In this document: one piece after another, positions 36,078 through 46,068 of the stretch
Layout: each line of letters begins with the position of its first letter
Position numbering within the stretch: the stretch's first letter is position 1
NCBI RefSeq assembly: GCF_003574735.1
Contig: NZ_QORW01000002.1
Location: 310,001-374,000, forward strand
Source: Dongia deserti
Lineage (GTDB): Bacteria; Pseudomonadota; Alphaproteobacteria; Dongiales; Dongiaceae
Reading direction: 5' to 3'
Length of the DNA: 64,000 nt
Translations under genes and position numbers: made by a program
Notes under the pieces: generated by a model
What the model saw: only the letters and a program-made list of their open reading frames with translations
Told to the model about the DNA's origin: nothing
Database searches by the model: none

Positions 36078-36515
36078 TCATTCGGCGCCTTCACACGTCA
36101 GCCGAGCAGTGCCATTGAATTCATAGAGCATGTAGGCCCGGCCACCGCCATGGGGCGCCAGGGACGGCGGGACGTATCGGCTCTCGAGCGCGATCGGCAG
36201 CGTCAGCGGGGCGCAGCCTCCGGCCGAGATCGCCACGCTTCTGGCGCGGCGCGCGTCCACGGGACGCAGCTTGCTGGTTTCATGGGTGCTATGCGCCCAC
36301 CAATGGATGTTGTTGTCCCAGGACGGAGACTCGTCGAGAGCGATCTCGACGATAGCGCGGCCATCGGCATCCAGGAATGCGGCACGCCCGTCCGCCGTGA
36401 TCTTTCTACCCCGCTGATTCTCCAGTGCTATGGTGATGGACGAAACGGAGACGAGCGGCAGCGCACAATAGCCGACAAGCACACAGAGCAGGAGGGCGGC
36501 GAAGACCTTCTTCAA
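36078..36515 (-). CDS. Hypothetical exported protein
   Basis: The 145-residue protein has a signal peptide or N-terminal anchor (KKVFAALLLCVLVGYCALPL) and a mature part that looks beta-rich, with SITIALENQRGRKITADGRA, ENQRGRK and VEIALDESPSWDNNIHWWAH. Two cysteines (GGCAPL and LTCEGAE) may form a disulfide. I do not recognise it. It is convergent with the LURP-like gene. The start is the ATG preceded by AAGCTTG; no strong ribosome binding site is visible. Confidence 0.6.
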   Translation of the reverse strand: MKKVFAALLLCVLVGYCALPLVSVSSITIALENQRGRKITADGRAAFLDADGRAIVEIALDESPSWDNNIHWWAHSTHETSKLRPVDARRARSVAISAGGCAPLTLPIALESRYVPPSLAPHGGGRAYMLYEFNGTARLTCEGAE

Positions 36516-36658
36516 GCTTTGTCAAACTCTCGAAACCGAATCCGTCAGCGCGACTATAGCCCATTCGTGTCATCCACGGTCTATCGATCACCGCTTGTCA
36601 TTGCGCTGCCCCTTGCCTAGCGTCATCGCATCAGCCACGTCGGGGACGAGACGCTGAG

Positions 36659-37657
36659 ATGGCCAGGAGCAACAAGAACAAGATCATGCGGCAGGGCACC
36701 GCGCCGGGGGCGAAGCCGAGCCAGCCGGCCGGCGGCACGCTCATCGCGCAGCAGACCTATTCCAACATCGCGACCTTCCTGCGCGTGCCCTATTCGCGCG
36801 ACGTCGCGCACGCAGACAACGTGTTCCTGGGCGTGCCCTACGACACCGCCACCACCTTCCGCCCCGGCGCGCGGTTCGGACCGCAGGGCGTGCGGCTGGG
36901 ATCGGCGCAGCTGTGCGAGCTCAAGAGTTTCCCGCAAGGATTTAATCCGCTGGAATACGTGAAGGCAGTGGATTACGGCGACGTCTACTTCGATCACGCC
37001 ATGCCGCATACCATCCCGGACGCCATCGAGCGTACGGCCGCCGAGATCATCAAGCATGACGTCTTCCTGACCACCTTCGGCGGTGATCACTTCATCACCT
37101 ACCCGCTGCTGAAGGCGCATGCCGCGAAGTACGGCCCGCTGGCGCTGGTGCATTTCGACGCGCATCCGGATACTTGGCCGGAGGTCGAAGGCAAAGAGGT
37201 CGAGCTCAATCACGGCACCATGTTCTATCGCGCGGTGAAGGAAGGGCTGATCGTGCCCGAGCGCTCGGTGCAGACCGGCATCCGCACATGGGTCGACGAC
37301 AAGATGGGCCTCACCATCATCGGCGCGCCGGAGGTCCACGAGAAGGGCCCGGCCGCAGCCCTCGACAAGATCAGGAAGATCGTGGGTAGGCACCCGGCTT
37401 ATTTGACCTTCGACATCGATTGCCTCGACCCGGCATTCGCGCCCGGCACCGGCACGCCGGTCGCTGGTGGGCTCTCCACCGCGCAGGCCTTCGCCATCCT
37501 GCGAGGCCTGGGCTCGCTCAACATCGTCGGCATGGATGTGGTGGAAGTGGCGCCGGCCTATGATCAGGCGGAGATCACCGCGATCGCCGCCGCGACCATC
37601 GCCTATGACCAGCTGTGCCTGCGCGCGATCAAGAAAGGCGCCAAAAGCCGCGCTTGA
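36659..37657 (+). CDS. Agmatinase/ureohydrolase family enzyme
   Basis: The 332-residue protein is a manganese ureohydrolase. The metal ligands are in TTFGGDHFIT, HFDAHPDTWPE and TFDIDCLDPAFAPGTGTPVA. Family members cleave agmatine, guanidinobutyrate or similar guanidino compounds, releasing urea. The N-terminal 45 residues (PGAKPSQPAGGTLIAQQTYS) and FLGVPYDTATTFRPGARFGP are typical of agmatinases. The exact substrate is not determinable. It is preceded by the convergent exported-protein gene region and precedes the ATP synthase cluster by 190 bases. Confidence 0.88.
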   Translation: MARSNKNKIMRQGTAPGAKPSQPAGGTLIAQQTYSNIATFLRVPYSRDVAHADNVFLGVPYDTATTFRPGARFGPQGVRLGSAQLCELKSFPQGFNPLEYVKAVDYGDVYFDHAMPHTIPDAIERTAAEIIKHDVFLTTFGGDHFITYPLLKAHAAKYGPLALVHFDAHPDTWPEVEGKEVELNHGTMFYRAVKEGLIVPERSVQTGIRTWVDDKMGLTIIGAPEVHEKGPAAALDKIRKIVGRHPAYLTFDIDCLDPAFAPGTGTPVAGGLSTAQAFAILRGLGSLNIVGMDVVEVAPAYDQAEITAIAAATIAYDQLCLRAIKKGAKSRA

Positions 37658-37847
37658 GACCCCCTGCGACAGCTTGCGCAGGTGCGCGCAAAAACGCAAA
37701 TCTGCTCGCAGTTTCAATGATTTGGCCTGCGGCGAATCGCCTTGACAGGCCTTAGGTGCGTCCGTATGTTCCGCCGCGCGTGCGCCGGTCGATGGATCGG
37801 CGGCGGCGTGTGGCGTTGTGGCGGGGGCGCTTCTCAGGAACCCAGAG

Positions 37848-38171
37848 ATGACCGAGAAAGACCCGCGCGACCTCGACAAGTTCGACGCGAAGCTCAAGGC
37901 GGCGCGCGACCGGATCGAAGGGCGCGGGGAGGGTTCGAAGAAGAGCTCCTATAACGACTCGCTCGTCGCCGTCGGCTATCGGATGAGCATCGAACTGGTG
38001 GTAGGTGTCTGCGTCGGTCTTGGCCTCGGCTGGCTGATCGATATGCAGATGGGCACCAGGCCGTGGTTCATGATCGGTCTCATGTTCCTGGGGATGGTGG
38101 CTGGGATTTTCAACGTCGTGCGGCTGTCCAAGGACGTCCAGCGGCGCATGGATAAAGATAAACGGGACTGA
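37848..38171 (+). CDS. atpI: ATP synthase accessory protein AtpI
   Basis: The 107-residue protein has a charged N-terminus (DPRDLDKFDAKLKAARDRIE) and two membrane helices (YRMSIELVVGVCVGLGLGWL and FMIGLMFLGMVAGIFNVVRL) with GWLID between. AtpI helps assemble or supply magnesium to the c-ring. The ATG at 37848 is preferred over an upstream GTG. It is 42 bases before atpB, giving the usual order I-B-E-b'-b of alphaproteobacterial F0 operons. Confidence 0.9.
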   Translation: MTEKDPRDLDKFDAKLKAARDRIEGRGEGSKKSSYNDSLVAVGYRMSIELVVGVCVGLGLGWLIDMQMGTRPWFMIGLMFLGMVAGIFNVVRLSKDVQRRMDKDKRD

Positions 38172-38213
38172 CAAGGACCAGCAAAGGGTCCGGAGACAAG
38201 GACGGGGTCAATC

Positions 38214-38954
38214 GTGGCAGCAGAAGCGCATTCGCCGCTCGCGCAATTCGAAATTCAACCGCTGGGCGGCCCGATTCATATCGGCGGCCTCGACGTTTCC
38301 TTCACCAACTCCTCGCTGTGGATGGTCATCGCGGTCGCCGCGATCACGGCCTTCATGCTGCTGGGCACCCGCAAGCAGGCGATCGTGCCGGGTCGCTGGC
38401 AGTCGCTGTGCGAAGGCATGTACGACTTTGTGTCCAACATGCTGAGGGACAATGTCGGTCAGGAGGGGCGGGCATACTTCCCGTTCGTGTTCAGCCTGTT
38501 CATGTTCATCCTGTTTGCCAACGTGCTCGGGCTGCTGCCAGGGGCCTTCACGGTCACCAGCCATATCGTGGTGACCGGCGCGATGGCCCTCTTTATCTTC
38601 GTGATGGTGACGATCGTCGGGATCGTGCGGCACGGGCTGCACTTTTTCACCTACTTCGCGCCCCAGGGCGCGCCGATGTGGCTGATGCCGCTGATGATCC
38701 CGATCGAGATCATTTCCTACGCGATCCGGCCGATGACCCTCTCCATCCGACTGTTCGCCAACATGGTGGCGGGGCACGTGATGCTGGCTGTCATCGGCGG
38801 CTTCGCGTTCGCGCTGGGCGTCTGGGCCGGCTGGCTGCCGATCGCGGCTGTGACGGCGCTGTTCGGTCTCGAGTTGCTGATCGCCTGTCTGCAGGCTTAT
38901 GTGTTCACTATCCTCACCTGTATCTATCTCCACGACGCAATCCACCTGCACTGA
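38214..38954 (+). CDS. atpB: F0 ATP synthase subunit a
   Basis: The 246-residue inner-membrane protein has about five to six helices. The essential arginine is in MTLSIRLFANMVAGHVMLAV, facing the c-ring, and the C-terminal helix GLELLIACLQAYVFTILTCI is conserved. With subunit c it forms the two half-channels for protons. The start is a GTG at 38214 preceded by GGACGGGG. It lies between atpI and atpE. Confidence 0.96.
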   Translation: MAAEAHSPLAQFEIQPLGGPIHIGGLDVSFTNSSLWMVIAVAAITAFMLLGTRKQAIVPGRWQSLCEGMYDFVSNMLRDNVGQEGRAYFPFVFSLFMFILFANVLGLLPGAFTVTSHIVVTGAMALFIFVMVTIVGIVRHGLHFFTYFAPQGAPMWLMPLMIPIEIISYAIRPMTLSIRLFANMVAGHVMLAVIGGFAFALGVWAGWLPIAAVTALFGLELLIACLQAYVFTILTCIYLHDAIHLH

Positions 38955-39009
38955 GAGCGTGCGGTCGGTGCCGAAGACGCAACCAACTAACTGAGAAGGA
39001 ACCAACAAC

Positions 39010-39234
39010 ATGGATATCGAAGCAGCACGGTTTATCGGTGCGGGTCTCGCCGTGATCGCCTTGGGCGGGGCGGGCGCGGGTCTGGGCGTTCTGTTCGGCA
39101 ATTACCTGAACGCGGCGGTCCGCAACCCGGCTGCTGCCGAAAAGTGGTTCGGCCGCATGATGATGACCTTCGCGCTGGTCGAAGCGACGGGCCTGTTCGC
39201 CTTCGTCGTGGCGATGATCATCCTGTTCGTCTAA
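39010..39234 (+). CDS. atpE: F0 ATP synthase subunit c
   Basis: The 74-residue protein is a two-helix hairpin. Helix 1 is Gly-rich (ALGGAGAGLGVLFGNYLNAA), the polar loop is RNPAAAEKW, and helix 2 carries the proton-binding Glu58 in FALVEATGLFAFVVAMI. Glu with neighbouring residues and no Gln/Ser sodium pattern indicates proton coupling. GAGAAGGA precedes the ATG. A 75-base gap to the b' gene is free of features. Confidence 0.97.
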   Translation: MDIEAARFIGAGLAVIALGGAGAGLGVLFGNYLNAAVRNPAAAEKWFGRMMMTFALVEATGLFAFVVAMIILFV

Positions 39235-39309
39235 CCGCGCACATCCTGAGCGATCGCCCGCGGGGTCCGTTCCAGGGACTTCACGGGCGCAGGTCGCGGA
39301 GACAGCATC

Positions 39310-39801
39310 ATGCCGCAGTTCAACCCCGAATATTTCGCGCCGCAGTTGGTGTGGCTGGTAATTACCTTCCTGGCGCTCTATCTGCTGATGTCGCGGCTGA
39401 TCCTGCCGCGCATCAACGGCATTCTCGCCCAGCGCGAGGATCGGATCGACGGCAACCTGCAGCGCGCTGAAGCGTTGAAGGAGGAAGCGGCCCAGGTGCT
39501 GGCCGGTTACCAGAAGGCGATCGCCGATGCCCGGGCCCAGGCCCAGGCGGCGCTCGCCAAGGCAGCCGCCGACATTGCGGCCGAGACGGCGGCGCGCGAG
39601 GCCGAGTTCGCCAGGAAGATGGCGGACCAGACGGCAGCGGCCGAAGCGGGCATCCGGGCCGCCAAGACCCGGGCGCTGGCGGACGTGCGCGGCATCGCCG
39701 GTGAAGTGGCGGCGATGATGGCGGGCAAGGTCGCCGACACCTCAGTCGATGCAAATGCGGCGGCCGAGGCGGTCGACAGCGTGATGAAGGAGCGTACGTG
39801 A
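39310..39801 (+). CDS. F0 ATP synthase subunit b'
   Basis: The 163-residue protein has one N-terminal membrane helix (LVWLVITFLALYLLMSRLIL) and a long Ala/Glu-rich coiled coil (PRINGILAQREDRIDGNLQR then Ala-rich repeats). It is the b' partner that, with b, forms the peripheral stalk in photosynthetic-type and alphaproteobacterial ATP synthases. Its stop codon overlaps the start of b (TGATG at 39799-39803). Confidence 0.93.
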   Translation: MPQFNPEYFAPQLVWLVITFLALYLLMSRLILPRINGILAQREDRIDGNLQRAEALKEEAAQVLAGYQKAIADARAQAQAALAKAAADIAAETAAREAEFARKMADQTAAAEAGIRAAKTRALADVRGIAGEVAAMMAGKVADTSVDANAAAEAVDSVMKERT

Positions 39802-40316
39802 TGACCCCCGAAGAAGCCGGCGGCCTCCACGCGATCCTCGAGAACCCGCATACCTGGGTCTATCTCGGCTTCCTCATCTTCGTCGTACTCGCGGGCCCGA
39901 AGATCTGGAAGGCCCTGGCGCAGATGCTCGACCGGCGGTCCCTCAAGATCAAGTCGGACCTCGACGAGGCGCAGAAGCTGAAGGACGAGGCGCAGGCGCT
40001 GCTCGCCGAATACCAGCGCAAGCAGCGCGACGCGATGCGCGAGGCGGAGGAGATCATCTCCAACGCCAAGGCGCTGGCCCAGCGCCAGATCAAGGACGCC
40101 GGCAAGAAGCTGGAGGAGAACCTGGCGCGGCGCGAAAAGGCCTCGCTGGAGAAGATCCATCAGGCGGAGGCCGCGGCCCTCGCGGAAGTGCGCCGCGAGG
40201 CGGTGGACGTGGCGACCGCCGCGGCGGCTCAGATCATCCGCAGCCAGATCGACGGCGTGCGCGGCGGCGCCCTGATCGACCGGGCGATCGCCGAGGTGGA
40301 GAAGAAGCTGCACTGA
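39801..40316 (+). CDS. atpF: F0 ATP synthase subunit b
   Basis: The 171-residue protein has a short N-terminal membrane helix (WVYLGFLIFVVLAGPKIWKA) and a coiled-coil stalk (KLKDEAQALLAEYQRKQRDA and following). It pairs with b' in the peripheral stalk. ATG at 39801 overlaps the b' stop by one base, a strong sign of translational coupling. A terminator follows 30 bases after the stop. The F1 genes are not in this window, in agreement with the split F0/F1 operons of Alphaproteobacteria. Confidence 0.94.
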   Translation: MTPEEAGGLHAILENPHTWVYLGFLIFVVLAGPKIWKALAQMLDRRSLKIKSDLDEAQKLKDEAQALLAEYQRKQRDAMREAEEIISNAKALAQRQIKDAGKKLEENLARREKASLEKIHQAEAAALAEVRREAVDVATAAAAQIIRSQIDGVRGGALIDRAIAEVEKKLH

Positions 40317-40345
40317 GCGCGGCGGATCTACCGACCAGACACGGA

Positions 40346-40372
40346 AGCCCGGGAGCGATCCCGGGCTTTATG
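40346..40372. terminator. Terminator between atpF and the DUF2243 gene
   Basis: AGCCCGGGA (40346-40354) pairs perfectly with TCCCGGGCT (40359-40367) around GCGA, followed by TTTATGTTTA. The DUF2243 gene ends at 40374 on the other strand, so it may serve both convergent transcripts. Confidence 0.85.
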
Positions 40373-40373
40373 T

Positions 40374-40928
40374 TTATCCCCGGCGGCTTGCGGCGTGGAC
40401 AGGACCGGCGGGACGCGGCGGCTCCTCGGCGTTAGGCTCACCGGCAGGCGCCCTCCTTGCTCTCTTCAACATCCACCACCCGACGATCAGCATCAGGGCG
40501 CCCCAGACCAGGAAGCCGCTGTCCCAGTAGATCCACTGGTCGCGCGGGACGGTTTCGTTGACGTGATGCAGGCCGAGAATGTGGTGGTCGATAATGCCCT
40601 CCACCAGGTTGAACAGGCCGAAGCCGATCAGGAACGATCCGCACAGGTATTTTTCATTCCAATTGACGTGAGTGTGGCGCGCCTTTCGCCACAGGATGAA
40701 GAGGCCCGCCAGCGTGAACAGCCAGGTCGCGGCATGGAAGAGGCCGTCGAGCAGCGTATTGAGCTCCAGGTTGTCGACGGTGTTGGCCGGATACCCGGCG
40801 CTGGTAGCCATGTGGTGCCACTGCAGGATCTGGTGCAGCACGATGCCGTCGAAGAACCCGCCGAGGCCAAGGCCCAGCAGGATGCCGGCGGATATCGGGA
40901 ACTGATTGGGCTTCTCGGGCTCTGCCAT
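40374..40928 (-). CDS. DUF2243 membrane protein
   Basis: The 184-residue inner-membrane protein has about four helices and is rich in histidine at helix edges (VLHQILQWHHM, HATHVNW-like RHTHVNWNEKYLCGSF, EGIIDHHILGLHHVNETVP). These match DUF2243, a family seen in Alphaproteobacteria. The His clusters suggest haem or metal binding, but function is unknown. The start is ATG at 40926-40928. It shares a terminator with atpF. Confidence 0.82.
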   Translation of the reverse strand: MAEPEKPNQFPISAGILLGLGLGGFFDGIVLHQILQWHHMATSAGYPANTVDNLELNTLLDGLFHAATWLFTLAGLFILWRKARHTHVNWNEKYLCGSFLIGFGLFNLVEGIIDHHILGLHHVNETVPRDQWIYWDSGFLVWGALMLIVGWWMLKRARRAPAGEPNAEEPPRPAGPVHAASRRG

Positions 40929-40965
40929 GCCCCGCAAACAAGGGCGGGGCAAAACCGTGCCGTCC

Positions 40966-41499
40966 CTAGAATGCGATCTCCGCGGCGGGTGCCACCTTCT
41001 CCACGATGCCCGACAGTACCCGGTTATGATGTCGGATGATCTGCTCGGCCGCGAGCACGCCGTTGTCCATTGTTGAATGTGCGTCGCCCGCCAGCGTAAC
41101 CGCGTAACCGAGGGTTTGCGCGACCCGGCAGGCGGTATCGATGCAGAAATCGCTCTGCAGCCCCGCGATCACCAGTCGCCCAACACCAGCCACGCGCAGG
41201 CGCTGATCGAGGTCGGTATTATAGAAGGAGCTGCAAGCCCATTTCTGAATCACCGGCTCACCGTCGCGGGGCGCGACCTGCGGGTGGATCTGCCATGCCG
41301 CCGTGCTCGGGGCGAGCGGCCCACCCTCCTCGCAATGCTGCACATGAAACACCGGAACTCTGGTCGCCCGCGCGCGCTCGAGGAGGGCCGAGGCATTGGC
41401 CAGCAGGCGCTCCGGCTCGTGGCAGATCTCGTCCGGGCCGAACATGCCCTGCTGGATGTCGATGAGCAGAAGGGCGGTCCTTGGATTCGCTGAGGGCAT
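40966..41499 (-). CDS. Isochorismatase-family cysteine hydrolase
   Basis: The 177-residue protein has the cysteine hydrolase triad: Asp14 in LLLIDIQQGMF, Lys86 in PVIQKWACSS, and Cys119 in LQSDFCIDTACRVA. The fold and length match the nicotinamidase/isochorismatase superfamily, which hydrolyses amide or ether bonds. The sub-family is not specific (possibly a streptothricin- or ureide-type hydrolase). It is monocistronic between the DUF2243 and glycine cleavage genes. Confidence 0.88.
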   Translation of the reverse strand: MPSANPRTALLLIDIQQGMFGPDEICHEPERLLANASALLERARATRVPVFHVQHCEEGGPLAPSTAAWQIHPQVAPRDGEPVIQKWACSSFYNTDLDQRLRVAGVGRLVIAGLQSDFCIDTACRVAQTLGYAVTLAGDAHSTMDNGVLAAEQIIRHHNRVLSGIVEKVAPAAEIAF

Positions 41500-41613
41500 G
41501 CCGGTGATCCTCCAATAGGAACGCTTGTCGTCGCTATCCGCGCAGCCAAGACCTGTTGCGCTAAGACGATGCTGGTTGGCGGTCAGGAACCACCAACCGA
41601 GCGATCTTGATGG

Positions 41614-43143
41614 CTACTCCGCCGCCTTCTTCGGTGCTTCCGGCTTCCAGCGCAGGACGGGCTGGCGGGCAGCGAGCGTCTCGTCGAGGCGGCGGCGCGG
41701 GGTGTGATAGGGCGCGCCTTTGAAATAGGCAGCATCGCCGGCTTTGGCGCGCTTCGCGAGGCCCTTCACCACCTCGATGTAGCGGTCGAGGCCGTCCTTG
41801 CTTTCGGTCTCGGTCGGCTCCATCAGCAGCGCGCCGTGTACCACCAGCGGGAAATACATGGTCATCGGGTGATAGCCCTCGTCGATCATCGCCTTCGCGA
41901 AATCGAGCGTGGTCACGTCAGTGCCATCGAGGAACTCGTCATTGAACAAGGCCTCGTGCATGCAGGTGCCGGGGAAGGCAGGCGTCATCTCGTCCTTGAG
42001 GCCGGCGAGGATGTAGTTGGCGTTGAGCACCGCATCGCCTGACGCCTGGCGCAGACCATCCGAGCCGTGGCTCATCATGTAGGCGAGCGCGCGCACGAAC
42101 ATGCCCATCTGGCCGTGGAAGCCCTTAAGGCGCCCGAAGGCGCTGCCGTTCCTCTCGACCAGATCGAAGCCGTTCGCCCCGTGCACGACGTAGGGCACCG
42201 GCGCATAAGGCGCGAGCGCGGCCGACAGCACCACAGGACCGGAGCCGGGACCGCCGCCGCCATGGGGCGTCGAGAAGGTCTTGTGCAAATTGATGTGCAT
42301 GGCGTCGATGCCAAGGTCGCCCGGCCGCACGCGCCCGACGATCGCGTTGAAGTTCGCGCCGTCGCAATAGAAGTAGCCGCCGATCTCGTGGATCGCGTCG
42401 GCGATGTCGATGATGTCGTTCTCGAACAGGCCGCAGGTATTGGGGTTGGTGATCATGGTGCCGGCGACGTCGGGGCCGAGCTTGGCCTTGAAGGCCGCGA
42501 GATCCACGCGCCCACGATCGTCGGCCGGCACCGGATCGACCTCGTATCCGCAGGCCGCCGCCGTCGCGGGATTCGTCCCGTGGGCGGATTCCGGCACCAG
42601 GATGCGCTTGCGCGCATCGCCTTTCGCCAGCAACGCCGCGCGGATGGTCATGATGCCGCACAGTTCGCCATGCGCGCCCGCAGCCGGCGACATTGCGACG
42701 GCCGGCATGTTGGTCAAGGTCTTCAGCCAGTGTGCCAGCTGATCGATCAGCTCCAAGGCACCCTGCACGGTCGAGATCGGCTGCATCGGATGGAGATCGC
42801 CGATCCCCGGCAGCCGCGCGACCTTCTCGTTGAGGCGCGGATTGTGCTTCATGGTGCAGGAGCCGAGCGGATAGACGCCCATGTCGATGGCGTAGTTCTT
42901 CTGGCTGAGCTTGGTGTAGTGCCGCACCACTTGCGGCTCGGAGAGGCCCGGCAGGCCGATGTCGCTCTTGCGCTTGAGGGCGCCAAGCCGGTCCTTGTGC
43001 GGTGGGACGGCAGGCAGGTCGACGCCGCTGCGGCCCTTCATGCCCTGCTCGAAGATCAAGGGCTCTTCGATCTGCAGGCCCTTGTTGCCCGAGATCGTGC
43101 GCAGCACGCGGCGCTCGCTCTGGATTTGCGTCGGCGCGCTCAT
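41614..43143 (-). CDS. gcvPB: Glycine dehydrogenase (decarboxylating) subunit 2
   Basis: The 509-residue protein is the PLP-bearing half of the split P-protein. The lysine that holds PLP is in [20 protein letters not shown]. Other family segments are [20 protein letters not shown] and [20 protein letters not shown]. It works with subunit 1 to decarboxylate glycine and pass the aminomethyl group to GcvH. Its start overlaps the gcvPA stop by four bases (43140-43143). It is the last gene of the operon. Confidence 0.96.
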   Translation of the reverse strand: MSAPTQIQSERRVLRTISGNKGLQIEEPLIFEQGMKGRSGVDLPAVPPHKDRLGALKRKSDIGLPGLSEPQVVRHYTKLSQKNYAIDMGVYPLGSCTMKHNPRLNEKVARLPGIGDLHPMQPISTVQGALELIDQLAHWLKTLTNMPAVAMSPAAGAHGELCGIMTIRAALLAKGDARKRILVPESAHGTNPATAAACGYEVDPVPADDRGRVDLAAFKAKLGPDVAGTMITNPNTCGLFENDIIDIADAIHEIGGYFYCDGANFNAIVGRVRPGDLGIDAMHINLHKTFSTPHGGGGPGSGPVVLSAALAPYAPVPYVVHGANGFDLVERNGSAFGRLKGFHGQMGMFVRALAYMMSHGSDGLRQASGDAVLNANYILAGLKDEMTPAFPGTCMHEALFNDEFLDGTDVTTLDFAKAMIDEGYHPMTMYFPLVVHGALLMEPTETESKDGLDRYIEVVKGLAKRAKAGDAAYFKGAPYHTPRRRLDETLAARQPVLRWKPEAPKKAAE

Positions 43144-44486
43144 CTCAGCACCTCTTTGAGAGCAGCTTCATAGGCGGCGATGTCCTCATCGCTCACCGTC
43201 TCGGTCGCGGCAACCAGCAGTAGGTTCGCGAGCGATGCGTCGCCGGGATAGAGGCGCGACACCGGCACGCCACCTAGGATGCGCTTCCTGGCCAGCGCTT
43301 CGACGACCTCGGTTGCCGGCTTCGGCAGCGCGAGGGTGAATTCGTTGAACAAAGTTTCGTTAAACAACGTCACGCCCGGAATGGCACTCAGGCGATCGGC
43401 GAGCCGTGACGCGGTGGCATGATTGAGCTCCGCCAGCTTGGTGAGTCCCGCTTCGCCAAGCAGCGTCAGATGAATGTTGAACGCCAGCGCGCACAGCCCG
43501 GAATTGGTGCAGATGTTGCTGGTCGCCTTCTCGCGCCGGATGTGCTGCTCGCGCGTCGAGAGCGTCAGCACCCAACCGCGCTTGCCATCGACATCGACAG
43601 TCTGGCCGGTGAGACGGCCCGGCATCTGACGGATGAACTTGTCACGAGTGGCGAACAGGCCAACATAGGGGCCCCCGAAGCTGAGCGGCACGCCCAGGGA
43701 CTGGCCCTCCGCCGTCACGATGTCGGCACCCATCTCGCCGGGCGGCGTGACAAGGCCGAGCGACACAACCTCTGTGACCGCGACGACCAGCAGCGCGCCG
43801 GCATCGTGGCAAACCTTTGCCAGATCAGAGAGATCGTGCACGTGGCCGAAGAAGCTGGGGTTCTGCACCACCACGCACGAGGTCTTGGCATCGATCAGCC
43901 GGCTAAGATCCTCAGCGCCTTTGGCATCAGCGGGTGCCGCGGTGACCTCGAAGCCGGTGAACTTGCCGTGAGTCTCGATCACTTCGCGATAGTGCGGATG
44001 CAGCCCACCGGAGAGCACTGCACGACTGCGCCGCGTGACGCGATTCGCCATCGTCACCGCTTCGCAGGTCGCGGTCGCACCGTCATACATGGAGGCGTTG
44101 GCGACATCCATGCCGGTCAGCAGCGCCACCTGGGTCTGGAACTCGAACAGATATTGCAGCGTGCCTTGCGTGACTTCCGGTTGGTACGGCGTATAAGAGG
44201 TGAGGAACTCGCCACGCTGGATCAGGTGATCGACTGACGCGGGAATGTGGTGGCGATAGGCACCGGCGCCAAGAAAGCTCGGACAGGAGCCGGTGCCGAG
44301 ATTCTTCGAGGCCAGCGCGCCGATATGGCGCTCCACTTCGAGCTCGCTCTTGAAGCCCGGCAGATCGACCGGCTTGGTCAGGTGCACCGTCTGCGGCACG
44401 TCGCTATAAAGCGCATCGACCGACTGAACGCCGATCGCCGCCAGCATGGCGCGGCGGTCCTCCTCGGTCAGGGGGAGATAGCGCAT
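43140..44486 (-). CDS. gcvPA: Glycine dehydrogenase (decarboxylating) subunit 1
   Basis: The 448-residue protein is the other half of the split P-protein. It has [20 protein letters not shown] at its start, [33 protein letters not shown] and [20 protein letters not shown], all typical. Its start overlaps the gcvH stop by one base (TGATG), so the operon is tightly coupled. A split P-protein, rather than one of about 950 residues, is common in many bacteria. Confidence 0.96.
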   Translation of the reverse strand: MRYLPLTEEDRRAMLAAIGVQSVDALYSDVPQTVHLTKPVDLPGFKSELEVERHIGALASKNLGTGSCPSFLGAGAYRHHIPASVDHLIQRGEFLTSYTPYQPEVTQGTLQYLFEFQTQVALLTGMDVANASMYDGATATCEAVTMANRVTRRSRAVLSGGLHPHYREVIETHGKFTGFEVTAAPADAKGAEDLSRLIDAKTSCVVVQNPSFFGHVHDLSDLAKVCHDAGALLVVAVTEVVSLGLVTPPGEMGADIVTAEGQSLGVPLSFGGPYVGLFATRDKFIRQMPGRLTGQTVDVDGKRGWVLTLSTREQHIRREKATSNICTNSGLCALAFNIHLTLLGEAGLTKLAELNHATASRLADRLSAIPGVTLFNETLFNEFTLALPKPATEVVEALARKRILGGVPVSRLYPGDASLANLLLVAATETVSDEDIAAYEAALKEVLR

Positions 44487-44863
44487 CAGTGCAGCCCCTC
44501 GACAAACTTGTTGTACGCAGCCTCGTCCATCAGGGTTGCGAACTGGCCCTTGTCGGCGACCTTCAGCTTGGCGAACCAGCCCTTGCCCAGCGCGTCTTCG
44601 TTGACGGTCGCGGGGGTCTCGGTCAGCGTGCTGTTGACCTCGATCACTTCGCCGGAGACGGGCGCATAGACTTCGCTGGCGGCCTTGACCGATTCGACCA
44701 TCGCGAGCTCCTTGCCCTTCTCCACTTTCTTGCCGATCTCCGGCAGCTCGACGAACACCACGTCGCCCAGCTGCTCCTGCGCGTAGTGGGTGATGCCGAT
44801 GGTCGCAGTGTCACCGTCCAGCTTCACCCATTCATGTTCCTGGCTGTAACGAACTTCGCTCAT
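44486..44863 (-). CDS. gcvH: Glycine cleavage system H protein
   Basis: The 125-residue carrier protein bears lipoate on Lys60 in [20 protein letters not shown]. It shuttles the aminomethyl group from P to T protein. Length and the N-terminus [20 protein letters not shown] are normal. It lies 19 bases after gcvT. A GAGGGAAATG stretch supports the start. Confidence 0.97.
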   Translation of the reverse strand: MSEVRYSQEHEWVKLDGDTATIGITHYAQEQLGDVVFVELPEIGKKVEKGKELAMVESVKAASEVYAPVSGEVIEVNSTLTETPATVNEDALGKGWFAKLKVADKGQFATLMDEAAYNKFVEGLH

Positions 44864-44882
44864 TTCCCTCGTCTCCCCTTCG

Positions 44883-46022
44883 TCAACGGTGATAGCGATG
44901 CGGCACGAAAGGCATGCCGGCGACCTTCGCCGGCAATGCCTTGCCCCGCACCATCAACTGCACGCTTGTACCAATCGCTGCTAGATCGGCGCGCACATAG
45001 CCCATGGCGACCGGCCCACCGACCGTCGGGCCGAAGCCGCCGGAGGTGATTTCACCGATCACTTCGCCATGCTCATTGGCGATCTCGGTGTGCGCGCGGG
45101 CCGGCGCCCTGCCTTCCGGCAGGATGCCGACGCGCTTGCGCGATGGCCCTTCGGCCAGCTGGCGCTGCACGATGCCGGCGCCGGGGAAGCCGCCCTGCTC
45201 GCGTCTTCTCTTCTGCATGGCCCAGACCAGGCTTGCTTCTACCGGTGTCGTGGTCTCGGTGATGTCGTTGCCATAGAGGCAGAGACCGGCCTCCAACCGC
45301 AGCGAATCGCGTGCGCCCAACCCGATCGGCTTCACTTCCATGTCGCCCAGCAGCTTGCGTGCGACATTGTCCAGCTGGTCGTGTGCGACCGAAATCTCGA
45401 ACCCATCCTCGCCGGTATAGCCGGAGCGCGTGACGAAGCACTCCGTGCCGCCGACATTGAGCGGCCGGCCGGTCATGAACTTCATATTCACGCTTTCGGG
45501 CGCGATCTTCTGCATCGCCGCCGCGGCGCGCGGTCCCTGGAGTGCCAGCAGGCCACGGTCGAACATCGGCTCGACCTCGCAGCGATTGTTAAGATTGGCC
45601 TGCAAGTGGGAGAGGTCCTGCTCCTTGCACGCGGCGTTAACCACCATGAGCAGGTGATCCTTATCGTCGCCGTTGCCGGCACGCGTGACCATCAGATCAT
45701 CGAGGATGCCGCCCGCATTGTTGATGAAGAAGGAATAGCGCTGCTGACCGGGTGCCAGACCCAGGAAATCGGCGGGACACAGGCGCTCCAAAGCCGCCGC
45801 GACCTGCGCGTAGCTCTCGCCGCGCAACTTGATCTGACCCATGTGCGAGACGTCGAACAGTCCGGCGCCGCTGCGCGTGTGCTGATGCTCGGTCAGGATT
45901 CCCATGGGATATTGCACCGGCATCTCATAGCCGGCGAACGGCACCATCTTGCCGCCCATCTCAAGATGAAGATCGTAAAGCGGGGTGCGCTTCAGGTTTT
46001 CGGTGTTCTCACTCGCGCCCAC
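44883..46022 (-). CDS. gcvT: Glycine cleavage system T protein (aminomethyltransferase)
   Basis: The protein of about 379 residues transfers the methylene group from GcvH to tetrahydrofolate. Family segments are LKRTPLYDLHLEMGGKMVPF, SGAGLFDVSHMGQIKLRG and TRSGYTGEDGFEISVAHDQL, with the folate-site Asp in the last. I choose GTG at 46020-46022 (VGASENTENL) because CGGAGG is six bases upstream; an ATG at 46046 in frame has no such site and lies close to the riboswitch. It is the first gene of gcvT-H-PA-PB. Confidence 0.93.
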   Translation of the reverse strand: MGASENTENLKRTPLYDLHLEMGGKMVPFAGYEMPVQYPMGILTEHQHTRSGAGLFDVSHMGQIKLRGESYAQVAAALERLCPADFLGLAPGQQRYSFFINNAGGILDDLMVTRAGNGDDKDHLLMVVNAACKEQDLSHLQANLNNRCEVEPMFDRGLLALQGPRAAAAMQKIAPESVNMKFMTGRPLNVGGTECFVTRSGYTGEDGFEISVAHDQLDNVARKLLGDMEVKPIGLGARDSLRLEAGLCLYGNDITETTTPVEASLVWAMQKRRREQGGFPGAGIVQRQLAEGPSRKRVGILPEGRAPARAHTEIANEHGEVIGEITSGGFGPTVGGPVAMGYVRADLAAIGTSVQLMVRGKALPAKVAGMPFVPHRYHR

Positions 46023-46068
46023 AGACAGCCTCCGGATTGCGACCACGGATCATTCCGCGATCTGACAA